The notes: generated by a model not told the origin, from the sequence alone. 61,313 bases of DNA from Gracilaria domingensis (GCA_022539475.1 VCMS01000259.1:1-61313), one strand, 5' to 3'; shown: positions 22,459 through 31,179, counted from the first letter of the stretch. Numbers and translations are program-made.

Positions 22459-22593
22459 CCGCTTAGAGCGGCCTGGTCCGCCTGAGGCGGCTAAGTGATC
22501 TCGAGTTAACTTCAAGTTGCATCCGCTTGACGCGGCATATTCTTGCGTAATGCAATACTGTCCGCATGAGGCGGCATATTCCGTCTGGGACGG
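22459..22593. repeat. Cluster of five 13-nt mini-palindromes
   Basis: CCGCT-TAG-AGCGG (22459), CCGCC-TGA-GGCGG (22478), CCGC-TTGAC-GCGG (22523), CCGC-ATGAG-GCGG (22562) and CCGTC-TGG-GACGG (22581). The arms change in a compensatory way between copies, which points to selection or copying of the pairing itself. Confidence 0.6.
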
Positions 22594-22618
22594 CTGTGCT
22601 CAATAGAGACGTGGGTGG

Positions 22619-25600
22619 TCAACCCACTTGGGCCTTGTCCAGCGTAGCCGGTATCGGTGTCCGTGTGCGACGGTGGTACTGCAAGACCTTCGAGCGAGGC
22701 AAGTGCTCAATGGGCTCGTGCGTATCCTCTGAAGAGGCGTAGCCGTACCAACGGACTCGATACAGTAGTTCCCCGTCAGGGGCGTAGCCGTGACTTATCA
22801 GACGGTCAATGACATACTCCTCATCGAGGACCTTCCGCGCAGGATGCGGCTTTGTCGATGTATCCTCTCTCGAGGTGTCGTTGTTACCTCTCCCGTCGTG
22901 GGCTTCATTGGTTACTTTCGGCTTCCGTCCTGACGGCAAGACATCCTGTACGCCAGGCGAGAGCCATTTTGACCATGGTGTTTCCATGTTATTCCGGCTT
23001 CCAGAGTTCTGGCTTTCCTTCCCGTATTGTCGGGCTGTTACCGAGCTTCGGTGTTCTCGAATAGCGAGCTTCCGGCGTTCCGGCAAGATCTCCCGAAGTG
23101 AGGGTGAACGGTCCGCAATGCGGTGTGCCAGCGAGTGGTGCCGTGGCACGTGCCGAGGCGACGCCTTGCCAAGCATTGCTGGCGGTGGGGCCTGCGCCGT
23201 TGCACGGCTGTGCGTTGCCGATTCAAATTCGGAATTTCCGTTTCCGGCGGCCGCAAGCCTTACAGCGGGCACGTGCCCGGCTCGTGTGTTGTCACCCTCC
23301 ACTGGAGGCGGATCGCCGGCGAAGCCAGACACTTGGCGCAGCGTGCGCGCGTGTGCAGCGTTGGGCTGCTGCCCACCTACTGTGGCATGTCGGCCTGCTG
23401 TTGCGGCGGTTGCCTCCGTGTTTTCAACGGCTTCATCACTCGATGCTTCAATAAAATCTCCCGAAATCGGGTCTGCCGTAACAACACGGTCTTTCTGGAC
23501 AGGCTTCTTTCCCGGTCTTCCGGCTTCTTTTGACCCGAGTGCGCTGCCGCTGCCGGGCTCCGACTGCGGCGGGCATGTACTTTCCGCATTCGACGTGGCT
23601 GCTGCGGTGGTTACCACCCTCTTTTCCGGCGTACTGGTCTCACGCTGCACAGCTGGGGCAGGCTCTTGTCCTTCCGTCTGTGACGGCCGTACAGTGCTAT
23701 CCGTGGGCGAAGCGACGACTTCTGCAGCAGCTACATCCTGGTGTTCTTCCGGTTCTCCGGCTTCGTGCTCCACCGAAGTGGTGCGTTCCTCTTTAGGCTT
23801 CCGCGATGACTGCGCGTTTCTCGCTTCTTTCCGAATCTTCGGCTGTACGTCGCGCGTCCGCGTGCTTTCACCACGACTTGCGTGCGGCCCGGAGGCCTGC
23901 AAAGGCACTTCCGTCGACGACGGCGACAACGAAATCGAGCGACTTACCTCCTCCTCCCCCTCCTCAGTTGGAGCGTCGGGGGTGGTGGTGAGTATCCCCT
24001 GAGGGGCCAGTATCCGCGTGTGGACATGTGCGGCGTTCGAGACTGACGGGTTAGCTTCCGGCTTTGCCGGCAAATCAGCAAGTCCGCGGCTAGGATGCGG
24101 CAGGACTGACAACGAAGCGCGCTCTCCCGCTGTCGCGGCTTGGTCCACAGTAGGCGTAGCGCTGTCCGGCGTTTCCGGTTGCTTTTCCTGACGAACAGGC
24201 TGTGGCGCAGGCGTTACGCGATCGCGCGAAAAACGCTCGTGTTCACCCTCAATATCGAGGACAACCGTTGTATCGGTGATAGAAATAACCCTGTAGGGGC
24301 CGTCCGCGATAAGAGAGAGCTTATGCCTCTTCTCCTTTTCCGGGTTATAGTATTCCTTCCGTAGGAAGGCGTAGTTACCTTCCCTGATCTGAGGGGCATC
24401 CCTGCGCATTCGTGCGTCGAAATTCCGCTTGTACGCGGCTTGTGCCTTATCGATGTTTTGCCTAACTGTAGGAATGATGTTCTTAAGCCAGGCCTTCCAG
24501 GCGTCCCTGTGTAGACGAGGCGAGGGGAACTTATCCAAAGTTGGCTGTGGCTCGATAGCCACCGAAGGTGGAACGCGTGATAGCACAAGCTCGAACGGCG
24601 AGATCTGAGTAGTGCGATGAACCTGCGTATTGTAGGCATATGTCACCGCATCGGTGTATTGATCCCACTCCGACGGATGTTCGGCAACTAATGTCCGTAA
24701 TGCATTGAGCATTGTGCGGTTAAAACGTTCAACCTGCCCATTACTCTGGGGGTGGTATGTTGTCGTAAACCAGTTTTGGATCCGCAAGATGCGGCAAACG
24801 TCCTGAAAGAACTTAGCCGTAAACTGCGGTCCATTGTCCGATAACAGGTCAATCGGCGGTCCGTAGACAAAAACCCAGTGTGTAACGAAAGCTTGGGCGA
24901 CCGCACTGGCGGTAACCTTCGTCAAAGGCACAGTCCGTACCAGTTTAGAAAAACGGTCGGTGATCACAAGTAGAAACCGGTTTCCCCGGCGAGTGCGGAT
25001 AAACTCGCCGAGCAAGTCAATTGCCACGAATTCAAGTGGAGCCCTAGCAGGGAAGAGTACCAACTTCTTGGAGTACTTCCGCAGTTTGACGCGGTTCTTC
25101 GCGCAGTCAGAACATCCACGAACAGTGGCATACGCGTCGAAAGCCATTGCTGGCCAGTAAAAGTCCTTCCGTAAGGTGTAGTACAACTTCCTGCCACCAG
25201 GGTGGGCTGACAACTTCGCGTAGTGCGACAAATGCAGTACTCGTGACTGAAGTGAGTGCGGAACCACAATCTGTGGCCTGTTTCCGACGGTTCGGATTAG
25301 AAATCCTTGGTCGTTCTCGACGAAAGGCAACTGTGCTCCACCGTTTAGGCGACTACGAATCTCCGTACAAAAACGGTCGGTGTGCTGCTCCCGGATGAGT
25401 TCCTCCGGCTTGATCGGTACGAAAGAGCCCGGTTCGGGTTTCGTGTCAGACACGGCTAAAACAGCATCGTAGATGTCCCATCCTTCCGATTCTTCATCGG
25501 CATCGCTCGAGCCGTCTTCCACGAGGAAGCACGGTATCTCCAGATCATCGACTGGCGCAGCTTCAGCCGCTGTTTCCAAGCGGGACAGTGCATCAGCCTG

Positions 25601-25849
25601 AGTGTTCAGGAGTCCTTTCTTGTAACGGATTTCGAAGTCGAATTCCGACAAGCGAAGTCTCCACCGCATCAAGCGGCCAGATGGCTCTGCTATAGAGAGT
25701 AGCCAGCGTAATGCCGAATGATCGGTATGGACAATGAAGCGGGTCCCCATAAGATAGGGCCGCAGTGTCTGTAACGCCAAGACAACTGCCAAGCACTCCT
25801 TTCGGATACCGAGTAATTCCTCTCGTGAACGTTGAGGCTCCTTGACCAA
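22619..25849 (-). CDS. Chromovirus 1 pol, part 2: RNase H end, integrase, chromodomain
   Basis: A 1,076-codon frame. It opens inside RNase H (KECLAVVLALQTLRPYLMG, then HTDHSALRW). The integrase zinc-binding region has HLSHYAKLSAHPGG and CSDCAKN. The catalytic core has Asp in AIDLLG, Asp in LLSDNG and Glu in GQVERF with exactly 35 residues between the last two (D,D35E). A GPY/F module (ADGPYRVIS) follows. A long, Pro/Ser/Glu-rich linker of roughly 400 residues leads to a C-terminal chromodomain (YVIDRLISHGYAPDG, LLYRVRWYGY, PIEHLPRSKVL). Chromodomains of this kind can direct integration to marked chromatin. The first ~20 codons are out of frame; the true polypeptide enters from the 25690-28026 frame through a 1-nt slip at the T run 25800-25802. 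Confidence 0.95.
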   Translation of the reverse strand: MVKEPQRSREELLGIRKECLAVVLALQTLRPYLMGTRFIVHTDHSALRWLLSIAEPSGRLMRWRLRLSEFDFEIRYKKGLLNTQADALSRLETAAEAAPVDDLEIPCFLVEDGSSDADEESEGWDIYDAVLAVSDTKPEPGSFVPIKPEELIREQHTDRFCTEIRSRLNGGAQLPFVENDQGFLIRTVGNRPQIVVPHSLQSRVLHLSHYAKLSAHPGGRKLYYTLRKDFYWPAMAFDAYATVRGCSDCAKNRVKLRKYSKKLVLFPARAPLEFVAIDLLGEFIRTRRGNRFLLVITDRFSKLVRTVPLTKVTASAVAQAFVTHWVFVYGPPIDLLSDNGPQFTAKFFQDVCRILRIQNWFTTTYHPQSNGQVERFNRTMLNALRTLVAEHPSEWDQYTDAVTYAYNTQVHRTTQISPFELVLSRVPPSVAIEPQPTLDKFPSPRLHRDAWKAWLKNIIPTVRQNIDKAQAAYKRNFDARMRRDAPQIREGNYAFLRKEYYNPEKEKRHKLSLIADGPYRVISITDTTVVLDIEGEHERFSRDRVTPAPQPVRQEKQPETPDSATPTVDQAATAGERASLSVLPHPSRGLADLPAKPEANPSVSNAAHVHTRILAPQGILTTTPDAPTEEGEEEVSRSISLSPSSTEVPLQASGPHASRGESTRTRDVQPKIRKEARNAQSSRKPKEERTTSVEHEAGEPEEHQDVAAAEVVASPTDSTVRPSQTEGQEPAPAVQRETSTPEKRVVTTAAATSNAESTCPPQSEPGSGSALGSKEAGRPGKKPVQKDRVVTADPISGDFIEASSDEAVENTEATAATAGRHATVGGQQPNAAHARTLRQVSGFAGDPPPVEGDNTRAGHVPAVRLAAAGNGNSEFESATHSRATAQAPPPAMLGKASPRHVPRHHSLAHRIADRSPSLREILPERRKLAIREHRSSVTARQYGKESQNSGSRNNMETPWSKWLSPGVQDVLPSGRKPKVTNEAHDGRGNNDTSREDTSTKPHPARKVLDEEYVIDRLISHGYAPDGELLYRVRWYGYASSEDTHEPIEHLPRSKVLQYHRRTRTPIPATLDKAQVG

Positions 25850-28026
25850 TACCCAATTGGCAATCGCTCGCCATCATTGGTGGTCTGGAATAGGGCACAG
25901 CCGACTTGGTAGTCGCTCGCATCCGTATCTACTGCATATGGCAAACCAGCCCTAGGCAGGGATAAAACAGGTGGCGATGTCACCGCGTCCACGAGCGACG
26001 AGAAAGCCGCGACCTTGCGGTTGTCGAATTCTTCCAGATCGACTGGCTGGCCTTTGCGAAGAAGCTCGTTCAGAGGTGCAGCGATATCCGCAAAGTTCGG
26101 AATGAAGCGGCGATACACATTGCACAAGCCGAGAAAAGATCGGAGTTCCGTCTGCGTCCTCGGATGCTTAGCCTCTTTGAGGGATTTCACGCGTACTTCG
26201 TCAATCGAAAGCCGTCCCGGACGGATAACATGGCCGAGATACCTGACGGTTTCGGTAAAGAACTCACACTTCTTGAGCTTGAGCGTAATGCCTGCATCGC
26301 GTAGGACTCGCATCACATCCCGTACGTGGGTCAAGTGCTCATCCAGGTTGCTGGAGTAGACAATGATGTCATCCAGGTATACCAGGCAAGTCTTCCACTT
26401 AAAGCGGGCTAGCAAAATATCCACAGCTCGTTGAAAAGTGGCTGGCGCGTTCGTTAACCCAAAGGGCATCCGATTGAATCGGTACAATCCTTCATGACAA
26501 ACGAAGGCTGTCTTGTCACGATCCTCAGCCCTCACGGGAACTTGCCAATAGCCCCAATTCGCGTCTAGGGTTGTGAACACTTTCGCGTCGCCCAATGAAT
26601 CGATGCATTCATCCATTCGTGGGATAGGATACACATCCTTGACCGTAGCCGCGTTTAGCTTGCGGTAATCGATGCAAAATCGCCAAGACCCATCAGCTTT
26701 GGGCGCGAGCACCACCGGCGATGCCCAAGGTGACTGAGCCGGCTCGATAACTCCAGCGCGGAGCATCTTCTCAACTTGAGCTTTCTCCTCCTGCCGAGCT
26801 GTCGGTCCTGCCCTGTAAGGGTGCTGTGAAATGGGCCGAGTATTCGGTAGCAAATCAATCCGATGTTCGGTAATACCAATCTTACCCAGTGTGCCATCCC
26901 ACATGGGCGTGAACTCCTCAAGCATGTGCCGCAATTTATCGCGGTGAGTCTCTGGGACATGTTCAAGATCCAGAGACTCCAGTTCCTGTACTGCCTTATC
27001 CTTCGTGTCAGCAGCACTCAGGTCCGTATCATTACTGTCCGACGAGGTCGGCATTGCTTCCTTCGACCGGCTGCGGTTATTCGCATCCGACGAAGTCGGC
27101 GTAGCATCTCCCGACGAACTGTTCGGTCCAGTATTTGTTTCGGAATTGTTCCGTTCCGCCTCCCCCTCCTCAGCTTCGAGGATTCCGAGAACCTCGGCAA
27201 TAGAAACCTTAGTAGGCACTATAGCCGCAGGGTGCGGAAGCAACGAACCAATAACTTGGCTCCTAACCAACCGTTGAGGAAAACGGCTGAAGTTCGCAAC
27301 CAGCACCTGAAAAGGCTTCTCGGGTTCGACGAAAACAATCCCATTAGCGAGGGCAAGCTGATGCTTCTCCTGTAACGCAGGCAACGGTTGTACCGTTTGT
27401 AAGCCACATTGTGGGGAGGTCACAGTAACCCAGACCTGTGATTCAGGCGGGATGGAAATGGGCCGAGCTACTCGGAGCTTTGTAGACTTCCGTTCATCGG
27501 CTGTAGGCTTCTGTGCCGCAGGCAAAGGGACTTGCTTCTTCAGAGCCCGGCGCAGGGGACGCCGAACGATCGGTACAGTAGTCCCATCTTCCATTTCGAT
27601 GGTTCGCTTCCGCGGTCGAATTGCATCGACGAAGCGGTCACAGAAGTCGCAGCCGAGGATAACCGGCGCAGCGAGTTGCTTGCAAACCAAGAAATCGAGC
27701 TTCGCCACGTAGCGGCCAAGCCTGACGAGCAGGTCTATTACTCCCACAGTCGAAAGTGGCCGATTGTTCGCATTCGCTATATCAATCTGCGGCGCCGCAC
27801 GAACGCGAGACCGCAAGTGCGGCGGAATCATAGACTCAACCAAAAAGTTTGGCCCAGCTCCTGTATCGAGCACGGACAACTGCCGAACCATGTACTGGTC
27901 GGAAACACCTAGGTCGGCGTAAACTTTGTAGTTACGTTTCGCCATGACCAGGACTCTATCCGGGAACCGGCTGTTCTTAGACCGTATCCACGGGCGACGC
28001 AAGACACCAAGGTGCTCAGAGTTCAC
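25690..28026 (-). CDS. Chromovirus 1 pol, part 1: protease, reverse transcriptase, RNase H
   Basis: A 778-codon frame. The aspartic protease has LSVLDTGAGPNF (catalytic DTG) near residue 50 and ILGCDFCDRFV near 135. An acidic Ser/Asn/Thr-rich linker follows. Reverse transcriptase has the fingers/palm motifs WRFCIDYRKLNA, MPFGLTNAPATFQR and the active site CLVYLDDIIVYS. RNase H starts with PYAVDTDASDYQVGCALF. After WSRSLNVHERNYSVSE the frame breaks: the codon series lacks one A compared with the related element, and the remaining ~30 codons are nonsense to a stop. Upstream, the frame is open back to the gag end at 28152 in the -1 frame, so translation most likely enters by frameshifting and the first Met is not the natural start. 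Confidence 0.95.
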   Translation of the reverse strand: MNSEHLGVLRRPWIRSKNSRFPDRVLVMAKRNYKVYADLGVSDQYMVRQLSVLDTGAGPNFLVESMIPPHLRSRVRAAPQIDIANANNRPLSTVGVIDLLVRLGRYVAKLDFLVCKQLAAPVILGCDFCDRFVDAIRPRKRTIEMEDGTTVPIVRRPLRRALKKQVPLPAAQKPTADERKSTKLRVARPISIPPESQVWVTVTSPQCGLQTVQPLPALQEKHQLALANGIVFVEPEKPFQVLVANFSRFPQRLVRSQVIGSLLPHPAAIVPTKVSIAEVLGILEAEEGEAERNNSETNTGPNSSSGDATPTSSDANNRSRSKEAMPTSSDSNDTDLSAADTKDKAVQELESLDLEHVPETHRDKLRHMLEEFTPMWDGTLGKIGITEHRIDLLPNTRPISQHPYRAGPTARQEEKAQVEKMLRAGVIEPAQSPWASPVVLAPKADGSWRFCIDYRKLNAATVKDVYPIPRMDECIDSLGDAKVFTTLDANWGYWQVPVRAEDRDKTAFVCHEGLYRFNRMPFGLTNAPATFQRAVDILLARFKWKTCLVYLDDIIVYSSNLDEHLTHVRDVMRVLRDAGITLKLKKCEFFTETVRYLGHVIRPGRLSIDEVRVKSLKEAKHPRTQTELRSFLGLCNVYRRFIPNFADIAAPLNELLRKGQPVDLEEFDNRKVAAFSSLVDAVTSPPVLSLPRAGLPYAVDTDASDYQVGCALFQTTNDGERLPIGYWSRSLNVHERNYSVSERSAWQLSWRYRHCGPILWGPASLSIPIIRHYAGYSL
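25800..25802 (-). other. 1-nt deletion in RNase H of chromovirus 1
   Basis: On the coding strand TCC GAA AGG AGT GC replaces the expected TCx GAA AAG GAG TGC (seen as GAA AAA GAG TGC in element 2). One A of an A run is missing. It is either a real inactivating mutation or an assembly error. Confidence 0.8.
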
Positions 28027-28140
28027 GTCTGTAGTGGCCAGTGTCCTCGAAAGGATTGTGACCGGGGAGCGAGGCTTCTCAGCCTCAGGCGCACTAAACC
28101 CCGTCGCTGGGGGCGCCTCTCCATTGCTGGAGGCTCCCTT

Positions 28141-28157
28141 GCTCAGTTTTTCTGAGC
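28141..28157 (-). promoter_or_regulatory. Candidate -1 ribosomal frameshift site, gag/pol of element 1
   Basis: On the coding strand the gag end reads CAG AAA AAC TGA, giving the slippery string G AAA AAC directly before the gag stop. Pol continues in the -1 frame (GAA AAA CTG). The site lies in the loop of a 6-bp inverted repeat (GCTCAG/CTGAGC), and another potential stem, CCTCC...GGAG, follows within ~10 nt. Element 2 has the same heptamer at its junction. Confidence 0.55.
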
Positions 28158-30152
28158 GTCGCCGCCAATCTGCGGAGGTTGCGATTCCGCAGGGGCGGCT
28201 ACAGTTCCACCATTCGATGGCACCGTTTCCTGGTTTCCAGGCTGAGTCTCCGCCTTCGCACGAAGGTACGATTTGTCGGGAACACGTTCCCGCTCGGCGG
28301 GCGTCAACGACTCATACTGAGGCACTATCTTCGCCATATCCCGTATGGGCATTAAGCAATTCGGAGCGATGTGCCCTGGCCTGTAACAGGTATGACAAAT
28401 AAGGTGACGAAGAAGATCCGCGTTGGGCGGCCGGCGCTCCTGTCGAGGAGGATACGGGTCCCTCCATCCAAAGCGTTGGCTTCGATATCCGCCAGAGTGC
28501 GGCACGGGCAATGCCGGGACTTGACGTCCGGCGTACAGAGCGGGGTCTCCGTCCACTGTAGACTGCTCCGTCGTCGACGGCAATTCCGAACTCGGCATTG
28601 AACCATCGTCCTGTAACAGGTGCAGGTTATCATAACCCCCTTGAACAGAACCTCGCGAATGAGGCAGTGAGGAGTCTCGGCCTTCTACATGAAGGAGTCG
28701 GCGCGTGCGCGTCTTGATACCAGTGCGTGCTCGAGCTGCATCTCCCTCCGCTTGGGCAAATTGAACGAGTTCCAGATAGGTAATCCGGCGTTTGTTCTCC
28801 CGATAATGGGCTACCAACGTCCGAATTGATCGGTCCAGTCCATCAACAAACATCGTACACCGCTCGGCTGCGGAGAACACGTTGCCACATCTGTGGAAAG
28901 CCTTATTGAGGCGGGTCGAATAAACGGTTTCCGACTCTTCGGCTCCTTGCTTCGTGTCTCGTAGCGCGAGTATGGCACCTTGTATCGCATTGCCTGTCGC
29001 GTAAGAGCGCAGGAGATATTGTACCGCTTCCGGCCAGCACGTAACTCCTCCTTCGGAGGCGCGAGACGACCCACGAACCGAATTGAATTGATCTTCGGCT
29101 ACACCCGTCAAAAAGTACGGCAGCGCGATGTAGGCCTGTGCCTCACTCATCCGAAGTACATCGGCTTCCGCTACGAAGCGGCTAAGAAAATCCAAGACAA
29201 GAATTGAATCTTCCCCAGAGAACTTGTGGGGCTTTAACGTGAGCTCCATTTGTCGGAGATGATTTCGCACTTTGCCAGTCCCACGTGGGGTCCTCTGTGG
29301 CGTCGTGTCATCAAGCCGATAATATCGGTAAGATAGTAGCTTCCGATACAGTAAGTTTGTCGGCTTCAACTCCTTCAATCCGAGGTGTCTCCGTCCTTTC
29401 GTACGGCCTCGTGCAACGCCAGAAGTGGCTTCAGTAGCCCGCGAACGGGATGCACGATAGCGAGAGCGCTCTTCCGCGCTGTCCGAAGAGTCGGTAGACG
29501 ATCCCTTTTTGGGGCCCTCCTCATCAGAAGAGGATGAAGAAGACGAGTCAGACTCAACCTTGACCTTCTTCTTTGCCGGACGATCCCGGGAACGGCGCGA
29601 GTGCTGAGAACCCTCAGAAACCGGGGCTCCCGGCGCAACAGCATCAGATACGATGATTTGCTCGACCGTCTCCAGACGGGTAGCCAGGCGGTCCAGGCGT
29701 GCGGCAGCCTGCTCGTGCAGACCAGCCGACACCTGTCGGTGTTCCATAATCTGGTTGACATCAGACCGTAAAACACGGACGTCGCTCGAAACATCCCGGA
29801 CACCGGCTTCATCGAGCCGTTGCCGGAGTTTCGTAATGTCCCGGATGAGGCCCACTTGGGAGTTCTGCAGGATGCGAACCTGAGCCTCTAATTCACGGAG
29901 GGTATACTCGTCGGACCGCGACGACATAACGTCAACCGCTGCGGCGGCATCAGCCGCAGGTGCGGTTTCAGTTGGCCCACGAGTGGGTGGGGTCCCGTTA
30001 TCAGAACGGCGGCCCCGGGAAGCCGGTTTCGGGTCGCCATTGCCTGGGACCTCCAGTGCGTCCTTCGGCAACGGAGGCAAACTTGCCGGCAAGCCGGACG
30101 AACCGGGCACAGAAGCGGCACGTGGCGCGCCACTCCTGCGACGGGACGACAT
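28143..30152 (-). CDS. Chromovirus 1 Gag, 669 codons
   Basis: Starts at the ATG 30152, 164 nt after the 5' LTR. The N-terminus is Pro/Arg/Ser-rich. A predicted coiled coil lies around residues 80-165 (heptad-like LRELEAQVRILQ...). A Lys plus poly-Ser/Asp acidic block follows near 200-230, then the capsid-like region (FSGEDSILVLDFLSRF, GVTCWPEAVQYLLRSY, STRLNKAFHRCG). One CCHC zinc knuckle, CHTCYRPGHIAPNC, sits near residue 590. These are the standard parts of a nucleocapsid-forming Gag. It overlaps the -1 pol frame at its last codons. Confidence 0.9.
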   Translation of the reverse strand: MSSRRRSGAPRAASVPGSSGLPASLPPLPKDALEVPGNGDPKPASRGRRSDNGTPPTRGPTETAPAADAAAAVDVMSSRSDEYTLRELEAQVRILQNSQVGLIRDITKLRQRLDEAGVRDVSSDVRVLRSDVNQIMEHRQVSAGLHEQAAARLDRLATRLETVEQIIVSDAVAPGAPVSEGSQHSRRSRDRPAKKKVKVESDSSSSSSSDEEGPKKGSSTDSSDSAEERSRYRASRSRATEATSGVARGRTKGRRHLGLKELKPTNLLYRKLLSYRYYRLDDTTPQRTPRGTGKVRNHLRQMELTLKPHKFSGEDSILVLDFLSRFVAEADVLRMSEAQAYIALPYFLTGVAEDQFNSVRGSSRASEGGVTCWPEAVQYLLRSYATGNAIQGAILALRDTKQGAEESETVYSTRLNKAFHRCGNVFSAAERCTMFVDGLDRSIRTLVAHYRENKRRITYLELVQFAQAEGDAARARTGIKTRTRRLLHVEGRDSSLPHSRGSVQGGYDNLHLLQDDGSMPSSELPSTTEQSTVDGDPALYAGRQVPALPVPHSGGYRSQRFGWRDPYPPRQERRPPNADLLRHLICHTCYRPGHIAPNCLMPIRDMAKIVPQYESLTPAERERVPDKSYLRAKAETQPGNQETVPSNGGTVAAPAESQPPQIGGDAQKN

Positions 30153-30295
30153 CGTTCACCGACACAGTCGGCCAATGGGCAACCAAAACAACTTCCGAAA
30201 ACGGACAATGAGAGAACCGTAAGAACGGATATTCCCAGCTATCTGGGCTCCAAACAAACGAACCAACTCCAACGAACGTTGGCCAATTAAGCCGA

Positions 30296-30313
30296 TTCTA
30301 GGTCGGGAGACCA
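30296..30313 (-). other. Primer-binding site of chromovirus 1
   Basis: On the element strand, three bases after the LTR end, the sequence is TGGTCTCCCGACCTAGAATC. Its complement ends ...GGTCGGGAGACCA, the layout of a tRNA 3' end (T stem, 7-nt acceptor, discriminator A, CCA). I cannot name the tRNA. Confidence 0.75.
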
Positions 30314-30316
30314 GTT

Positions 30317-31174
30317 TGTGGTGCAAAACCCTTGACGGGAAAACAACAAGCCGCGTCGCGGACGAGCACCTCAGGGTGTTCAGGCCCTGCTCCCTGTGAA
30401 GGGCAGTCGAGCGGCAGAACCCTCCGATAGGGCCAACACGAGCCGGGTGTAAATCCGGGTGGCCCCGATCTGGGCGTGCAGTCGGAGGTAAAAGGGGTAG
30501 AATCGGCGTAGGTATCCGGATGGTTCCGGCGAGCCACAGCGAGTGGGGGTATCCAGCCCAACGGTATGGGACGACAAAAGATCGACAAACGAGCCGCACT
30601 GCGGAGCACTGACTCGCGATAAGCGGGAAAACTCCCGAGACAAATAAAACAAACCTACAATGTAGGGCAGAGTAGCGAAAGCCGTAAGACGGAAATGACA
30701 ATAATAAAATAGATAAGAAAAGTGCCGTGACGACGGATTAGTACTCCTCAGGGACGGAGGTTGGTTGATCAGCCCGGAATTGCGGCGGTATTCCCCAGGA
30801 TGGGGCTGGTGACCGTGCGCAAGCGGCAAGAAGATCAGAGCCAAAGGCCTCGTTGAGGTTTACTTCCCGTACAGTGGCGGCAAGTGCCGCCACTTATATA
30901 CGGCACTTGAAAATATCAATTAAAATATCTAACTATCCGGCGCTGCCGGCCAATACACTACAGGTGTGCAACCGTGGCAGGCTTGCCACGGCGCACCCGC
31001 TATCGGGCCAACTTGGCACACGTGTGCAGAAATACTACCCTTCCTAGGCATAACCCAAAATAGGGGCACTACCCCAGTAGCCTCTCATAACCTGAGGTGT
31101 CGAAGCCGATGACGGATCAACAAACTATGAAAAGCACCTCGGTGCATCCCCACAAAAGGGCGTTTTGCTCTACA
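30317..31174 (-). repeat. 5' LTR of chromovirus 1
   Basis: 858 bp, partner of 19398-20255. In element orientation it runs TGTAGAGC...GCACCACA. A TATATAAG box lies at about 30892-30901 on minus, so U3 is the 31174 side (with several perfect short inverted repeats) and R-U5 the lower-numbered side. Confidence 0.95.
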
Positions 31175-31179
31175 GTGTA
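31175..31179. repeat. Target-site duplication of chromovirus 1 (GTGTA), right
   Basis: Matches 19393-19397. Confidence 0.9.

Larger units (their letters stand above)
22130..22618 (-). other. Untranslated region between chromodomain and aORF
   Basis: No coding frame on either strand. It contains the internal polypurine tract copy and a cluster of five 13-nt mini-hairpins (22459-22593). The two converging genes of the element (pol on minus, aORF on plus) both end here, so it may hold both poly(A) signals. None is obvious. Confidence 0.5.
19398..31174 (-). mobile_element. Ty3/Gypsy chromovirus 1, complete, young
   Basis: An 11,777 bp element on the minus strand with 858-bp LTRs at both ends (TGT...ACA), a 5-bp target duplication, primer-binding site, gag, pol (protease, reverse transcriptase, RNase H, integrase, chromodomain), polypurine tract and a large antisense frame near the 3' end. 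I see one substitution between the LTRs (near 19834 vs 30752), so insertion is very recent. The only visible coding lesion is a 1-nt deletion in RNase H. The order RT-RH-IN with a C-terminal chromodomain places it in the chromovirus branch of Ty3/Gypsy. It is inserted into the left LTR of a TRIM element. Confidence 0.95.

Noticed and set aside
22809..24002. 397-codon plus-strand frame with Cys-rich composition
   Set aside because: It lies exactly opposite the pol linker of element 1 and is explained by the GC-rich codons of that strand. No counterpart is kept in element 2.
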